A stretch of DNA of 64,000 bases from Xanthoparmelia taractica (taxonomy: Eukaryota > Ascomycota > Lecanoromycetes > Lecanorales > Parmeliaceae). The DNA is taken from positions 163,712 to 227,711 of the forward strand of contig JANQBS010000045.1 of the NCBI GenBank assembly GCA_033085395.1, in the 5' to 3' direction. The notes under the pieces were generated by a model that had not been told where the DNA came from, ran no database searches, and was given only the letters and a program-made list of their open reading frames with translations. Position 1 is the stretch's first letter; the number at the start of each line of letters is the position of its first letter. Position numbers and translations under genes: made by a program. Shown piece by piece: positions 23,404 to 35,957 of the stretch.

Positions 23404-25469
23404 ATGCATTCGAAGACGAGCCCGTTCTTACGCTCTGCCGGCGTTCTCATATCCTTGCTTTCATGTACTTTCTTCGTTTACTACATTTGGCAGCATGGGT
23501 TCGGATCTTGGCTGCAAACATCTACCACTCTCCTTCCAAGCTTTGCTCTCAATCACCATGAGGCCGGAGATGATTGGCACCCCGTCATTCAAGAGTCATC
23601 CCCCCGCAGACAGCCTTCCGTTGAGTACATCGATTTAGCGTCCAAAAATCTATCTCCTCCCCAACCCTACAACATCTATCCTGACTATATAACTCAAACC
23701 TCAAGTCAGAGATGGCATGGCTCTCCGCAGCCGTGTTTGGGACCGCGAGGCATCAATGTCAACAGCAATCCAGATGATATGCTAAAGGCCTGGGATGTCG
23801 GTTCGACCGGTAAGGCGCCGCATCTTGTCATGTTCTGGAATGGAAACTTATCGATGGCAAAGCTGTAAACCCAGAACCCATGTTTGGCTCTTTTGCCGAA
23901 AGTGGGCTGGATAGCACCCACTGCTTTGATCGCGGCGGTCGACTGGGCCTCTATGGGTTTAATGTTACTCAGGATCGGTCCTTACTTCAGGATTCTGTGG
24001 ATTCGGATGTTGATTGGAGCAATGTCAATTGGGGCGAATTCCAGGCCCAATGTGGTGAAGCCAACAGAGCTCGCTTCAGTGGTAGTCCTGGACGAAATCT
24101 GGTTTTTGCATATCCCGAGACTAAGGAGTCTCCGTCTCGTAAACGCAACCTGATGCTTGATCCAAGAAGCAGCAAACGTTCGTTGTTCTCCCCGTTGAAG
24201 AAGTACAAAGATCGAACGGCTGTTATCCTTCGCGCTTGGCAGGGGGTGGTATACACTCCAGAGCTTCTTCAACACATTCGCTCGATGGTTAGTGAGCTTT
24301 CTCTTCACACCGCTGGCGAGTATTCCGTCTACCTTATGGTGGAAATCAAGGACAAAGACAGACCTGTCCTAACCAGCTCTGGTTCTGACGCCTATCAAAA
24401 AGCCCTTGATGACATCGTACCGCGCGAATTCCATAATCTGACGGTCCTTTTTAATGAAGAGCTACTGAAGGCTTGGTATCCTACGATTGATCAAGGAGGC
24501 GGTCAAGCTTTACATATGAACCAGCCACTACAGCTATTCTCCGTCATGAACCCTGACTTCGCCTTCGTCTGGCAATATGAACTTGACGTCCGCTATACGG
24601 GAAATTGGTACAACTTCATCAAGCAGGCCGAGTTATGGGCTCGCGAACAACCACGCAAGCTTCAGTTTGAACGAGCTGCCAAGTTTTACATCCCTTCTTA
24701 CCACGGCAGCTACGCGAATTTCTCAAACGGCGTAGAGGCTGCCAACCCCGACGGTGGTGTCTGGGGTCCTGTACGAAGCGGGGCCGTACCAAGGCCTCTC
24801 GGCCCTGGACCCCCAAAGGAGACCGCAGCAGAGGATGAGTACTCCTGGGGCGTCGGCGAAGAGGCAGACGTTATTTCAGTATCTCCCATAATCGACCTCA
24901 ACCATACGGACAACTTCAAGAAGAACACCATCTCCGGCTTCCCGGAAGGGCAGGATCCACCTCGTCGCTCGCTCATGGTCACTCCGGTAGTTCGCTTATC
25001 TAGGCAGCTTTTGCGGATCATGCACGATGGGCAGAGGGACCAGGGTATGGACATGCGCTCCGAGATGTTCGCCCCCACAATGGCGCTCCTCCATGGCCTC
25101 AAAGTCGCCCATTTCCCCGCGCCGCAATATCTCGACCACCAAGGCGAGGTCGATGGGCCAGAAGAAGTCGACCGACTCTTTAATAGTGTGGGACCGAATG
25201 GTACCTTCACTACTTTAGCCGCGCAGGATATGGTAAGGATGCGGGCACGGAGTACGTTTTGGTGGCGTCTGGAGTTCGAGCAGTATCCCCGGGCGTTGTA
25301 TCGGCGGTGGTACGGACTCGACGGGGAGGCCCCCGCTGTGCCAGAAGTGGATCCGAAGGTCCATAAGGAGGCTCCGTACCCTTATCCTGCCGGATCGGAT
25401 AAGGTGGGTCGGCTGTGTCTGCCAGGCATGTTGCTGCATCCCGTCAAAGGGGTCAAGGCCACGGAATAG
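23404..25469 (+). CDS. DUF3405 family type II membrane protein
   Basis: Exons 23404-23809 and 23875-25469 give 666 residues. An N-terminal signal anchor (about residues 12-29, VLISLLSCTFFVYYIW) is followed by a Pro/Ser stem and the DUF3405 core. Conserved-looking blocks are CLGPRGINVNSNPDDM before the intron, then MFGSFAESGLD, DRGGRLGLYGF, and the acidic WQYELDVRYTGNWY. The topology suggests a Golgi/ER-lumenal enzyme; a glycosyltransferase-like role is an inference from the fold type and acidic motif, not shown here. The in-frame stop at the end of the first open frame is explained by a clean intron (GTAAGG to AACCCAG), not by a lesion. Confidence 0.85.
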
Positions 25470-26481
25470 ATTATAGACAGCGTGTATGAGATGATACCAG
25501 GCGTTCAAAGATCGAGGCGATGGGTCGCATGGACATGAGGCATCCGTATACTTTCTCTAGGCACAAATATTAATATTCAAAGCGGTCGCGATACGCACTT
25601 CTTATTGCCCAACCCTTGCTACCAATTCTTCGGGTTGTCAAAGCCGAACCATGTGTGTTGCGAGAGTTATGGGGACCTGGCCCTCAGGATATGCGTCCTC
25701 GAGGGCCATAAATGCATCCGTAGACCTAGCCCTTTCCCTCATCGGTTGGCGGACAAGCTTGAAATGTGGGTAGAAGTGCCTGCCGTATCTGATTCGGGAT
25801 CTTGGATTAAGCTGAATGAAGGCTTCTGAGCTTCCAATGACAAAGTATTGGAGAGTAATAGTATGCGTAGTATTGCACGGGGTAAATACAACGTGGCCCT
25901 CAGCTGATCAAGGGCCACTGTATCAAGAGCTTGAAAGACAAATCCCTTGGTAGAAGAAGGGATCGACTGGCTGCATTCAGGGAGTCTGTGAATCATCAGA
26001 GGAGCGCTCAGGACTCTTCGTTTTCTGTCACACGTAATTGGGCAGCTTTAAGTGTAGTAAAATCTCACAGGGTTTTGTGTATAGACGGATTGCACGTTGT
26101 ACCGACGCTATGAAATCCCCATGGCACGACGAGACTCTTTGTAAGAGATGAAACAAGGTAGCCAACGTGGGATGACTCCGATGGCAAGAGGAAGACTAGC
26201 CAATATCTCTCAGGACGCAATGCCAGTATGCAATACCTAGTTGTCTCATCTCTCTTGGCGCGAAGGCACCAGAAATTGAGTCAATCCATCATCCATCATC
26301 CAACCCCACACCAACATTGATCCATCCAACACCGAAAACAACGGGAATTCTTTTGCGAGTACATACGACCTCCCCATCGGGCTTTGCGCCTAAGCATTTG
26401 GAAGCGAGTGTCCAGCACTTGGACGCTCGAGTGACTCAGAACCCGCTAACGCTAACTGCAGTGCTGATGTTGATCAACTCT
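25470..26481. other. Convergent intergenic region
   Basis: Lies between the ends of the DUF3405 gene (+) and the RGS gene (-). Short open frames only. It contains CATC/CCATC runs near 26285-26325; nothing else supported. Confidence 0.45.
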
Positions 26482-28091
26482 CTAGATGACGTTGGCCTGC
26501 GGCAAGGCCACCACCAAGGCCGTCAGTAAGACACTGATAATCAAGGCCCATGCATGACTCTGCTTAACGATCTTGTCCTGTAACAATCTCATCGCCTGTT
26601 CTTGCACCCAGACGGTTTTGGTGAAGATCTTCCGGAACAAAGGCTTCTGTTGGTACTTCTCAACCCACAACTCATGGCTGTAACTGTTTGATGTCCCAAA
26701 AGTTTCGAGTAAGACGCCACTTCGGGAACGGGACGTCATGTTGAACATGTCGTCGGTCGATAAGTTAGCTTCTTCTTCAGGGCCGCCGTCGAAGCTGTTT
26801 AGGGAGACATCCTCGCTGAATTGCTCCCATGGGCGCAGAGCTCGACGATGGCTCGTGTGGATGATGACGCAAAGACCCTTGTAAGCCGCGACACCGATAT
26901 CGAAGCCAACGAAGAAGAGCGGGAAGACAAAGAACCTCCACCGTCTTGACGCGTGGCTTAGGATGAGCAGGAGACTAAGAATGACGGCTGCGACGATATG
27001 CGCGATACCTGAATTGCGGACGAAGAGCACACGCGGCTTATTGCCGTTACAGATAGCCCAGCGAATGAAGTTTGGGTGAGATTGACCGCGCAAGCTAGCC
27101 TCGACCATCTCTTTGACCAGGGCCAGCGCAGAGGGATGGGTAGTGTATTCTAAGGCTTGGAGAACGGCGGTGCGGTCTTTACTCGAGAGATTGAGCTCCC
27201 TGCTCGAGCCAGGATTGAGGTAGTGCGAGATGACACGATTGATCTCGGAACGGAATGGTTGGATAGTGACTGTGAACGCTTAGCAATGAAGAGCTTGTTT
27301 GGCCGGAGGAGATTTGTACATGGTTTGCATTTTAGACCCATCTGCATCTCGGCGTCCTCGATGGAGTCGGCATGGTACAGAGTGGTGCTGGTCGTGGAAG
27401 CCAATGACTGCGTGTCAAGGTGAGACAAATTCGGTGAGCTTGGGCGATGGACGTGGTCATAGCGGAGCCCTTGAATCACCGCTCCTTCAGTGGTACCACG
27501 GTTCTCTCTTTCGAAAAGAGTAGCACTTGTCTGATTGGAGTCATTGCTGGGAGGACGCGCTACTTCTGCCTTGTACCACGGTGGCGATAAGGCTTGCTCG
27601 GATCTGGAAGCTGCATAGAACCTGCGCGAGTAATCTTCGTACCACAGCCAGAACTGCAAGTTTTCGGCATCGTGAGAGACGTATACCAGGTATTCCTGGC
27701 CCCAGTGTTAGTACTGAGTACCTCACGTTAGCTTATACTAGTGTGTCTGCAGTTATAGCTACCATGAAGTCCTGACGCGAGCATGGCGGCATTGCTTTGT
27801 CTTGTACAATGTTCTCGAAGGAGAGATCTGGAGGAATGGATCTCTTGTGCTTTGACGTTCTATCAACGTATGCTTGACATGAAGACACGGTCATGGGTCC
27901 TGGGACCTTTGCGACAAAGGCGGGGCGCTCCTGTTGAATAACTTGGAGTCAGCATCGCTTGTTTCCGAGGGTCACTCGAGCTCTGAAGCGTTTTTTTACA
28001 GTAGAGACTCCTCAGAAATGCTAGGGTTCCAATCTCGTGAAGAGGGATTCTAAGGGCGGACGAAGATACATACGTAGAAGAGGATCGACAT
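26482..28091 (-). CDS. rax1: Rax1-like RGS-domain membrane protein
   Basis: Four exons, 28091-28074 (18 nt), 27930-27763, 27695-27320 and 27269-26482, give 449 residues. RGS signatures: LSFENIVQDKAMPPCSRQDF and HDAENLQFWLWYEDYSRRF in the first half, then, after a Ser-rich insert, EINRVISHYL, LEYTTHPSALALV and SHPNFIRWAICNGNKPRVLF. Two membrane segments follow directly (IVAAVILSLLLIL and FFVFPLFFVGFDIGV) and one ends the protein (ALIISVLLTALVVAL). A split RGS domain plus three C-terminal membrane spans is the architecture of Rax1, which marks poles for polarity in yeast and was described as an RGS factor in Aspergillus fumigatus. The name is by architecture and recall; another fungal RGS subfamily is possible. 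The tiny first exon MSILFY is typical of this fungal group. Confidence 0.8.
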
Positions 28092-29441
28092 GGTGGTGAT
28101 GTGACAACAAGATGAGCAAGATGAAAAGGGACAACGACATCCAAACAGAAGAGTATTGAAGATGTCGTAGGGAAAGTAGCGGGGAGATGAAGAGTTAGAA
28201 GTGCTTCTCATGTATGAAGAAGAGGTGGGGGGAGGAAGGGGGGGGGGGAAGGGTATTATGAGGTTGTGGGTTGGAGGAAATTCTGACAAAGGTTAGGTGC
28301 AGATGCGCATAGCGCCAACAGTTTGACTAGCTGGAGAAGTGGCAGAAAGAGGAGGAGAAGAGGAGGAGAAGAGGAAGATAGCATGAAGCTGAGTGCTGCA
28401 TTAGCCTTGATCGGTGCCCATTGTTTGATAACGACTTCAACTCTACGTTAGATAGATCTACACCTATAAGTCATCTATCTCACTGCCTTGATGGAAGAGT
28501 AATACAAAGAAAGAAAACGAAAAAGAAAAAAAAACCCCCTTTTGAAAAAGAGAGAGAAGAAGAAGAAGAGTGGTGAAGGGGGAAAAGGAAGATTCAGAGC
28601 TTCATGCGAACACTCTTGTTTTTTTCCCCGAGATCGTCAGAGATTCAGGAACATGGCAACGCATGGACATCTTCGGCTGTACTTTTGTGCATTAGTGCCC
28701 CGTTTCTAGTGCGGTACCTTACATCATTAGTCAAGAGTCTACTCGCAAAAATCAAGCGCAGCTTATCGTAATTTACTCTAGTCCAGCAGAAATGCAATAC
28801 CTTGGTCTAAGAACTGTTCGCTTAAGGTAAAGGTCATGGAAGTAATCTGACTGACTACTGCATCAATGACAATTTCCCCATCAATTTTTCAAATATTATT
28901 GCCTCCTCCATGCATGCACCATCCCGACTTTTACCCCTGCATTCATCGTCTATCTTTGCTTCCCTTTTCCCCTGCTCCTCTCCAACCAATCACCGCTCTT
29001 ATTCTACCTTTTCCCTTCAGTTCTTCATCCTAGCGGCGAGCCTGTCGAGGAAACGATTGACGCGATAGCGCTTCCAACTACCCTACACTTGCTCCTTCAA
29101 GAAATGCCTGGTCCACACATCCGTCATGGCCACACGCCATGTGCACAATGTCCTCTGTAAGCACTCGATGCAGGGTTCACCTCTTTTCCTGGGCCACAAT
29201 CACCATGCTGCCGGCAATTTCGTCGGACTCGGCTGCACTCAACACGCGAGAGACTTTCTCATTCAAACAGACTATCATTATTCGAGTACCCACACTTCTG
29301 TTAAAGCCAACTTACCAGGATGGCCGCATGTACACAGGTCACATATTTACATGCAAGGTACGATGTGAGAGCATGGCCCATTGCTCCCAGTCCACGCCCT
29401 CGTCATAGCACAAGGAATAGAAACCAAATGCTTGAGAGCAT
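28092..29441. other. Intergenic with purine-rich tracts
   Basis: Upstream of the RGS gene and downstream of the isocitrate dehydrogenase gene. It has a G-run at 28240-28250, GGAGAAGA repeats at about 28345-28378, and A-rich then GAA-rich sequence at 28505-28570. Pyrimidine-rich sequence covers 28870-29020. No coding region supported. Confidence 0.5.
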
Positions 29442-30927
29442 CTAGAACTTCTGGATGATCGCGTCTGCGTACTCGTGCGTTTTCGCCTTCCCCCCCAAGT
29501 CGCCCGTCAAATACTGGAAGTGTCAGCATATCGTCGCCCAAAACGGCTCGTAATCGTCTCACCTTTCCTTCTGCCAGAGTATCAAATATGGCTTTCTGAA
29601 TTTTGTCTGCATGCTCCAGCAAATTCATGTGCTGCAGCATCATGATGCTGCTCAACAAAAGCGCTGTCGGATTCGCAAGACCTTTGCCTGCGATATCTGG
29701 CGCCGAACCGTGCACCGCCTCAAAGATTGAGCATTCGTCTCCAATGTTGCCCGAGGGCGTTAATCCCAATCCACCAATCAGTCCGGCGCACATGTCCGAA
29801 AGGATGTCACCGTAAAGATTCGGCATCACTAGCACCTTGTCGTTGTAAGGGGTTGGGTCCGTTACGATCTTCAGGCATGTGTTATCGAGCAATTCAGCGT
29901 CAAACTCGATCTGGGGGAATTCCTTGCTGATCTCGCGAGCAATGTTCAAGAACAAGCCATCACTCATCTTCATGATAGTAGCCTTATGCACAACCCGGAC
30001 TTTCTTTTTGCCTACGTCCTCGGCATATTGAAATGCGAACCTCAACACCCTTTCCGAAGCTGCCCGGGTGATCAATTTTATACTCTGTACAACCCCGTCG
30101 ATCACGACATGTTCGATCCCACTGTATTCACCCTCGGTGTTTTCGCGGATAAGGACGGTGTCGACGTTGTCATAGGGGGTTTTGTAGCCAGCGATAGACA
30201 CGCAGGGACGGACGTTGGCAAAGAGGTTGAATGTACGGCGAAGAGTAAGGTTGAGAGAAACATGGCCTTTTCCTATCGGCGTCTGCTTTAACGTCAGCCC
30301 CTTATTCTCTAGGACACGTGTCGGAGAATGATACAGCTAGGGGGCCTTTAAGAGCAATGAAGTTTCTTTTGACGCTGTCAATGGCTTCGTCTGGGATAAC
30401 TGTTCTGCCATCCTTCAATTGAGGTGTGACATCAACAGATTCCCACTTGATTGGGGCCTGAGAACAGTCAGCCTCCAGTCCGGAGTAGATTCAAAGGTTG
30501 CACGTGCCTTAGCTGCGGAGAAGATGTCCTTGACAGATTGTGATATCTCTGGGCCAATACCGTCTCCCTCGATTAGTGTGACTGTGTAGTTACCCTTGGG
30601 TCACAGGATAATCAGCTTAGTTCTTTCTCACGGCCTTTGCCCACTAGACAGATTGTGTAGGGTCCTTTGAGTCTGGGGGTATCACATACATCTGAACCTC
30701 TTTTCCCTCTGAACTTGGCGACTTTGTCCTCATACGGGATAGAGTAGGACCTGAGTTGAATCTTTGAAAAGGGTAGACAAGTAAGCATTGTATTCAGGCG
30801 CAGCACATGCAATCGAAACCTCACGTACGTGTGCTGTTGGTCTTATTGCCAGGGGCCATGGACGAGACGTGTTAGCTTTATAGAGACACTGCCTTGCTGA
30901 AAATGCAAACGAGCGACTAGCGGCCAT
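29442..30927 (-). CDS. idh2: NAD-dependent isocitrate dehydrogenase, catalytic subunit (Idh2), mitochondrial
   Basis: TCA-cycle enzyme oxidising isocitrate to 2-oxoglutarate with NAD, as a hetero-octamer with Idh1. Six exons, 30927-30829, 30761-30690, 30594-30508, 30457-30335, 30282-29563 and 29513-29442, give 390 residues. The first ~40 residues are Arg/Ser/Ala-rich and lack acidic residues, a mitochondrial presequence. Core motifs: VTLIEGDGIGPEIS, GPLATPIGKGHVSLNLTLRR, RENTEGEYSGIEH, and the isocitrate/isopropylmalate dehydrogenase signature NLYGDILSDMCAGLIGGLGL. The C-terminus ends TGDLGGKAKTHEYADAIIQKF, as in fungal Idh2. The third intron begins with GC, not GT (separate entry). It shares a 327 bp upstream region with sec5. 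Confidence 0.95.
30458..30507 (-). other. GC-AG intron in idh2
   Basis: A 50-nt intron starting GCACGTG after AAG, with branch site GCTGAC and acceptor CTCAG. The expected protein SAAK|APIKWE is only restored with this boundary. The nearby GT four bases in gives a frame that hits a stop within nine codons. Confidence 0.75.
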
Positions 30928-31254
30928 CTTGGGAGGTAGTGTGCGCTTTCGGCACACAGTGATTCCCAAAAGCTGTGAGAAAAGACGTAAAAGATTTGAA
31001 GGAAGGCTGATACAGAAGAAGCAATTACTACCTGCAGCTCAAGAGCTATATTTACTGCTCCGGAACAAAACCTTAATTATACTTGCTCCTCGGCCCACTT
31101 GCCGGACCTGCATACAAGTGCAAAGCTCTAGAGTATATAGATCGTAGGTTTCACACTTATGTTCAAGGATGCAGTTCATCTGCCACTCTATCTTTGCCGT
31201 TAAAGCTCTTCCACTAATTACACCAGTTTGTATATCTTGACGGATGCTGCCAAC
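30928..31254. promoter_or_regulatory. Shared upstream region of idh2 and sec5
   Basis: 327 bp between divergent start codons; must contain both promoters. No clear TATA box or named site recognised. Confidence 0.5.
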
Positions 31255-34200
31255 ATGAACGATGAACACACAATCCTCAATCACTACAATCTAATCAATC
31301 CTTTCCCCACAGCTTGGCCTGCAGAGAAAGACGAGAGCGACGCTTCAGAGGATGAAAGTACAGCCTATGATTCCTCAAAGACTGCCATCCGTCGATCCAG
31401 ATCGAGGTACTCGGCCCTACAAAGCAATGGCAGCGATCTCCGTAATTTAGTACCCGGGTCCCAGAAGCTTCGTGACGGTCATGAGACTCTGGTACAGAAG
31501 GACGAGCCTGACCCTTTGGGAGTGGCGGATAGCGTGGTACGTGTGCTAAGGCATAAGGGTCTTCCGATCGATGAAGACCAGGGGCTAAGTGAGGACTGAT
31601 CATCCTTTCACGGTTGCATCATGCTGAAACCGCTCAGAGAATAGGTTCCTCCTATCCTCGACCACTTTTTCTCCAAACCTATACCTGTCACAGGTCCACT
31701 CAAATGCTTCAACCCAGTCTTTGCTGCAAGGTCTCGACTTTCTCTCTCGATCTATCGATCAGAAATCTGCGTCGTTGAAGGTCCTCGTAGAATCTAATTT
31801 TGAACGATTCGTGCGAGCAAAAACCACGATTGATAATGTCTACTCCGAGATGCGTAATCACGGCGCAGAGCCCGAACAAGACAGATCACGCACTCACTCC
31901 CGAGTCACCAGCAGGAGCAGTACACATTTTAGGAACGCCAGCGGGCAAGGTCCCCTGTCTCCTGGAAAGGGCGCCAACAAGGCATTGCAAAGTGAAAAGA
32001 AGAAGAACGCCTTGACGAAAGAGAGCGAGTACGGAGTGCAAGGGATCAAAGCTCCTCTGATCGACGTTGCAGTCAAGGCTGAAGAAATATGGGGTCCGGC
32101 TTTGGGCGGACGAGAACGGGAGGGAAGCTTAAAGTTAGTAATGGACACTGTCCACAGAAATCAGGGAATATTCAAGGTCGTAAGGGATGCGTCCGAGTGC
32201 ATAAAACGTAAAGACTACGAGGGTCTGGTGAGGGAATACTCTCGAGCTCGAACATACGCAGAAGAAGCCAGGCGAATAGCCAACAACGCATCAAATGGCC
32301 AAGCATCGCTCACGGACTCCCAAGTCCATCAAATCGTCATCACTGGTCGGATGTGGTCAGAAATAGAAAATCGCATCGAGCATTTCAAGCGCGACATCTG
32401 GCGGAAGCTAACCAACGTTCAAAATAGTGCAGCATTATCTAGAGAAGCCAATACGCAAGATGATCACATGGCGCTAATCAGCATCCTTTTGGAACTTGGG
32501 GTAGACGACAATCCAATCTGGGTATGGCTGCTGAGTCAATATGACCATTTGAAGAATAAAATCACTGCTACCTTCGAGCACTCAAGGGTAGAAATTGAGG
32601 TGCTTCGAAGGAGACTTGCGAACACGGAGCCACCAGTTCATCAGATCGGTGCGAATCATTTACAGAGCCCTGTTCGGAAGGACGCTGGCAAAACGAATAA
32701 AGGTTTGGACACGCCGCCTGTTCTAGAGCTTTGGGATCTAATCTATAATTCTCTGAACAATCTGCTGTCAGTGCAGGGTGGGATCTTGGGTGAAGTTATT
32801 GAGTTTTGGAGCAAGGCTCAGAACTTTATTGGCGGCAAAGGACAGAAAACATTGCCGATAGGGATCGATGGCCGGAGCCGAAGACACCATCGACTGTCTA
32901 CAGACGGTGTCAAAGATCTTCAAAATGGAGCCGCCGAGCTCGTCGGTATATTGCAAGAGAACATCTACTCCTTCTTTGCAGATAAGCCGATCGAAGATAT
33001 CTCCATGCTTTATTCTCCAGTGACACCAACACCAGTGACCCCACAGTCTGCTACATTGTCGCCATATGCGCACCAAGATTCTCGTTTCAGGTTTGATGAA
33101 AATCATCCGCTCCCTCCTTCCCTTCGCCGAGGTGAAGCATGGGAAGAGTTCGCGTTTTGGCCTCCATATGCCAATTCGCTGAGCGGAGTACACTACCTTG
33201 AAAAGCTTCTCACTTTACTTAGCTCAGCAGCGACTGAAGCCATTACCATTGGGCCAATAGCATCTGGGCATACCTTGTCTGATAAGCTGAGGGCTATGGT
33301 CACTAGCGCGCGAGAACGGTCGGCACGAGCGGCGTGTGCGGCATGGGGTAGAGACGCCGAGATGTGTAAACTTATGGAGGACTGGTCACGGGCGAGCGAT
33401 CAGCCTGAATTAACCAATATGCCGGCTCGATTTTCAGCCTTGGAGTCTACGCTGTTATCAGGCATGCAAAGAATACTCTACATCCCTGAAGCGGCGGTGA
33501 CCAAGTCTGGATCAGTAGCTATCGTCTTCCCTCCGCCTGCAAAGCTTGTACAGATGGTCAAAAGCCAATTCGTGACTTCACTCTACAAAGCCTTGTCTGG
33601 TATGGTTGAGAATGCCGAGAGTTCAAAGCTCCAAAACGTGGAAAACGACGACGTAGGCTCCGATGACATGGATCCCTCGAAAGGGATGGACAAAAACGTT
33701 CATGGAAAGAATAAAGTAGGATCCTCCACTGGGCCCCATCTTTGACAGGCTGCTAATAGTGTATAGAATATCCGCAAGCTGCTCACCCTCTCTAATCTCG
33801 CAGCTCTTCAAAGTTCTATTATCCCTAACCTGATATCCCAGTTCGAAAGCAATTTCTCCATAACGCTTACTGACGAATCAAAAACCGTCCGTGACGCGCT
33901 TTCTCAAATCTCTGAACGCCTTTTCCTTTCCTATACGCAACCTACAGCCAAGAAACTTTCCTCCATCATTGATGCTGGCGTCTCCTCTCCAGATTGGGTA
34001 CCTGTCACCGCCCGCCCATCCGCCGTCCAGCCATACGTCTACGAATCGTTATTGCTCTTGGTCTATGTGCACACTGAAGTCTCGACAACTGCAGCATCCC
34101 TGACGAATCAGATCCTCTCATATCTGCTGGAACAGATGAGTCTAGCATTTTTAGAGGCATTCAAACAAAGGCCGCGATACCCTCTTGCGGCTCTCATGCA

Positions 34201-34426
34201 AGCAACGCTTGACGTCGAGTTCGTCGCTCAAACTATGAGCCAGTATACAACGGAGAAAGCGAGCGAGGTCCAGTCAGAGATATACATTGTGCTTGATGCT
34301 GGCACAACGCCAGATGCAAGTAAAAGATTGCAAGGTGAATTGCCAGAGATGCGGATGGTCCTGAAAAGGCTAAAGGAAGGGACAAGGAGCGAATTCCTGT
34401 GTTTTAAAAGGGAGAAGAGGCTTTAG
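31255..34426 (+). CDS. sec5: Exocyst subunit Sec5
   Basis: Subunit of the octameric exocyst that tethers secretory vesicles at growth sites. Exons 31255-31588, 31638-33715 and 33767-34426 give 1023 residues. The N-terminus has the acidic Sec5 leader (NHYNLINPFPTAWPAEKDE) and DPLGVADSVVRVLRHKGLP. The most conserved block, NRFLLSSTTFSPNLYLSQVH followed by STQSLLQGLDFLSRSIDQKS, spans the first splice join and is followed by VLVESNFERFVRAKTTIDNVY. The remainder is helical with Ser/Thr/Pro loops, as in CATCHR tethers. Introns are 49 and 51 nt with good sites; without the second, the frame would end in an artefactual VGSSTGPHL tail. Confidence 0.93.
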
Positions 34427-35957
34427 GGCTGTGATCCAACAGGATATTGATGCAGGCTGTATGTAAAGATAATACAGCACCCTTAGCGCGTGCGGTATCG
34501 AGCTCGGCCATCGAATCGCGAAGGTATTGTCTCCGTCACAGCTTGAAGAATGTCTTTCTACGTCGCGATTAATTGTGACATATATACCATGACATCATGA
34601 AGCCGAATTTCCAGGCCATCAGCCGTCGCTGGCCTGCCGCTCACTGTGGCCTCGCCTTCTTGGTTGAGAAGATGAACACGATGCGTGTGTGTGTTCGCAA
34701 CCTCATTCGGACCAACAATCCCACCAACCACGTTTGTTGGATGCTCTCCAGCTTTGCAATGACAACAGGTCCAATCCATAGCAAAGGGGAATTGATAAGC
34801 GACAACGCATATGTCTCGATTCTCGAGCTTGGGGGCGGCACTGCTGTTCTACTTGCCGTCTATGGTCCCCACGTGCTTCCGGAGAAGACTTTGGACCCAC
34901 CAGGTGGCCCAAGATGAATCTTACCAAGCGTAGGCCGATCGAAATTCTACAAATGCGGCGTACCGCCCAGGGATACCGAGCCCGGAAGGGTGCAGTGGCA
35001 GCAGAGCATCAGTGCGAATACCAACTTACACGAGTATAGATGAAGACGGGCTGCTGCTCGAGATTTGCATGACCGATCGATAGGATATCTCAACTATAGG
35101 GCCGATCAAGCGTTCAGGCAAAGTCTCTTGACGGACAACTGGTAGGATCATATACTAGCTAATCACAATAGGAGCCAGCCACCCGAAACCGGTCAGTGAT
35201 GTTCTCAGATAATCTTCGGGCGTGGATGAAGTGGAAGTGTCTGGATCAACCGCTGACCGAACGTTCATTTGGCTACGAATTTCTTATCTACGATTGGAGC
35301 ACGACGAGGGAATCACCGCCAGTATCACAAATCAAGCCAGTGCCAAAAGAGCGCTCGGAAGCCGTATTTTGAACAGTTGCGACGGGGGGGCAAATTCGAA
35401 TAGGAAAGAGCGCGGAACCTAACACGGTTGGAGAACTACCGAAAGGAATCGCTGCTTTCTCCCAAGAGTCACAAGCGTTGCACAATTACTCAATACATTC
35501 AGACTTACAGCAGTGGGTCCTTGTCTCGTTCTGGTCCAGAGAGCTTGCGAAAGTGCCTTGTTAGCATGCATTTCTCCCTGATTGGCTAATCCTCGAATAT
35601 GCGCCGTCAGTGTACTTCAAGCTGAGTTGTTTTCAATAGATATTTGGAACATCATGGCAAAGGATTGAAATCTTGAAGGACTAATGCACCGAATTCCAGG
35701 ACGGGCAGCAGGCAGATGTACTCTTCTCTGTCTATCACATTGTTTTTGGCCGATAAGGTAGGTAGCTTGAGCTCTAAAGGCTAGTGCTAAGCCTCTTTTT
35801 GGCGGAAGGTATGACGGAATAATCTAGGCTTCTTTCGACCAAGCACCCTCTTCCCCTCGGTCATCGTGTTGTTCAGTCCCTCCTGATAGATACTCTTTGA
35901 CTGATGAATGTTGTCCCTTCGTGCTCGATTAAATCACTAATATACTGACAACAAACC
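34427..35957. other. Intergenic, 1.5 kb
   Basis: Overlapping short frames on both strands at 34558-34927; one minus-strand frame (34558-34779) begins MDWTCCHCKAG but has no further support. Nothing else seen. The right part is the upstream region of the SDR gene. Confidence 0.45.

Noticed and set aside
23866..23880. Frameshift in the DUF3405 gene
   Set aside because: A canonical 65-nt intron (23810-23874) restores the conserved sequence exactly.
34558..34927. Small Cys-containing ORF (MDWTCCHCKAG) and its antisense partner
   Set aside because: Only one start with two cysteine pairs and no conserved remainder; overlapping frames on both strands look like chance.
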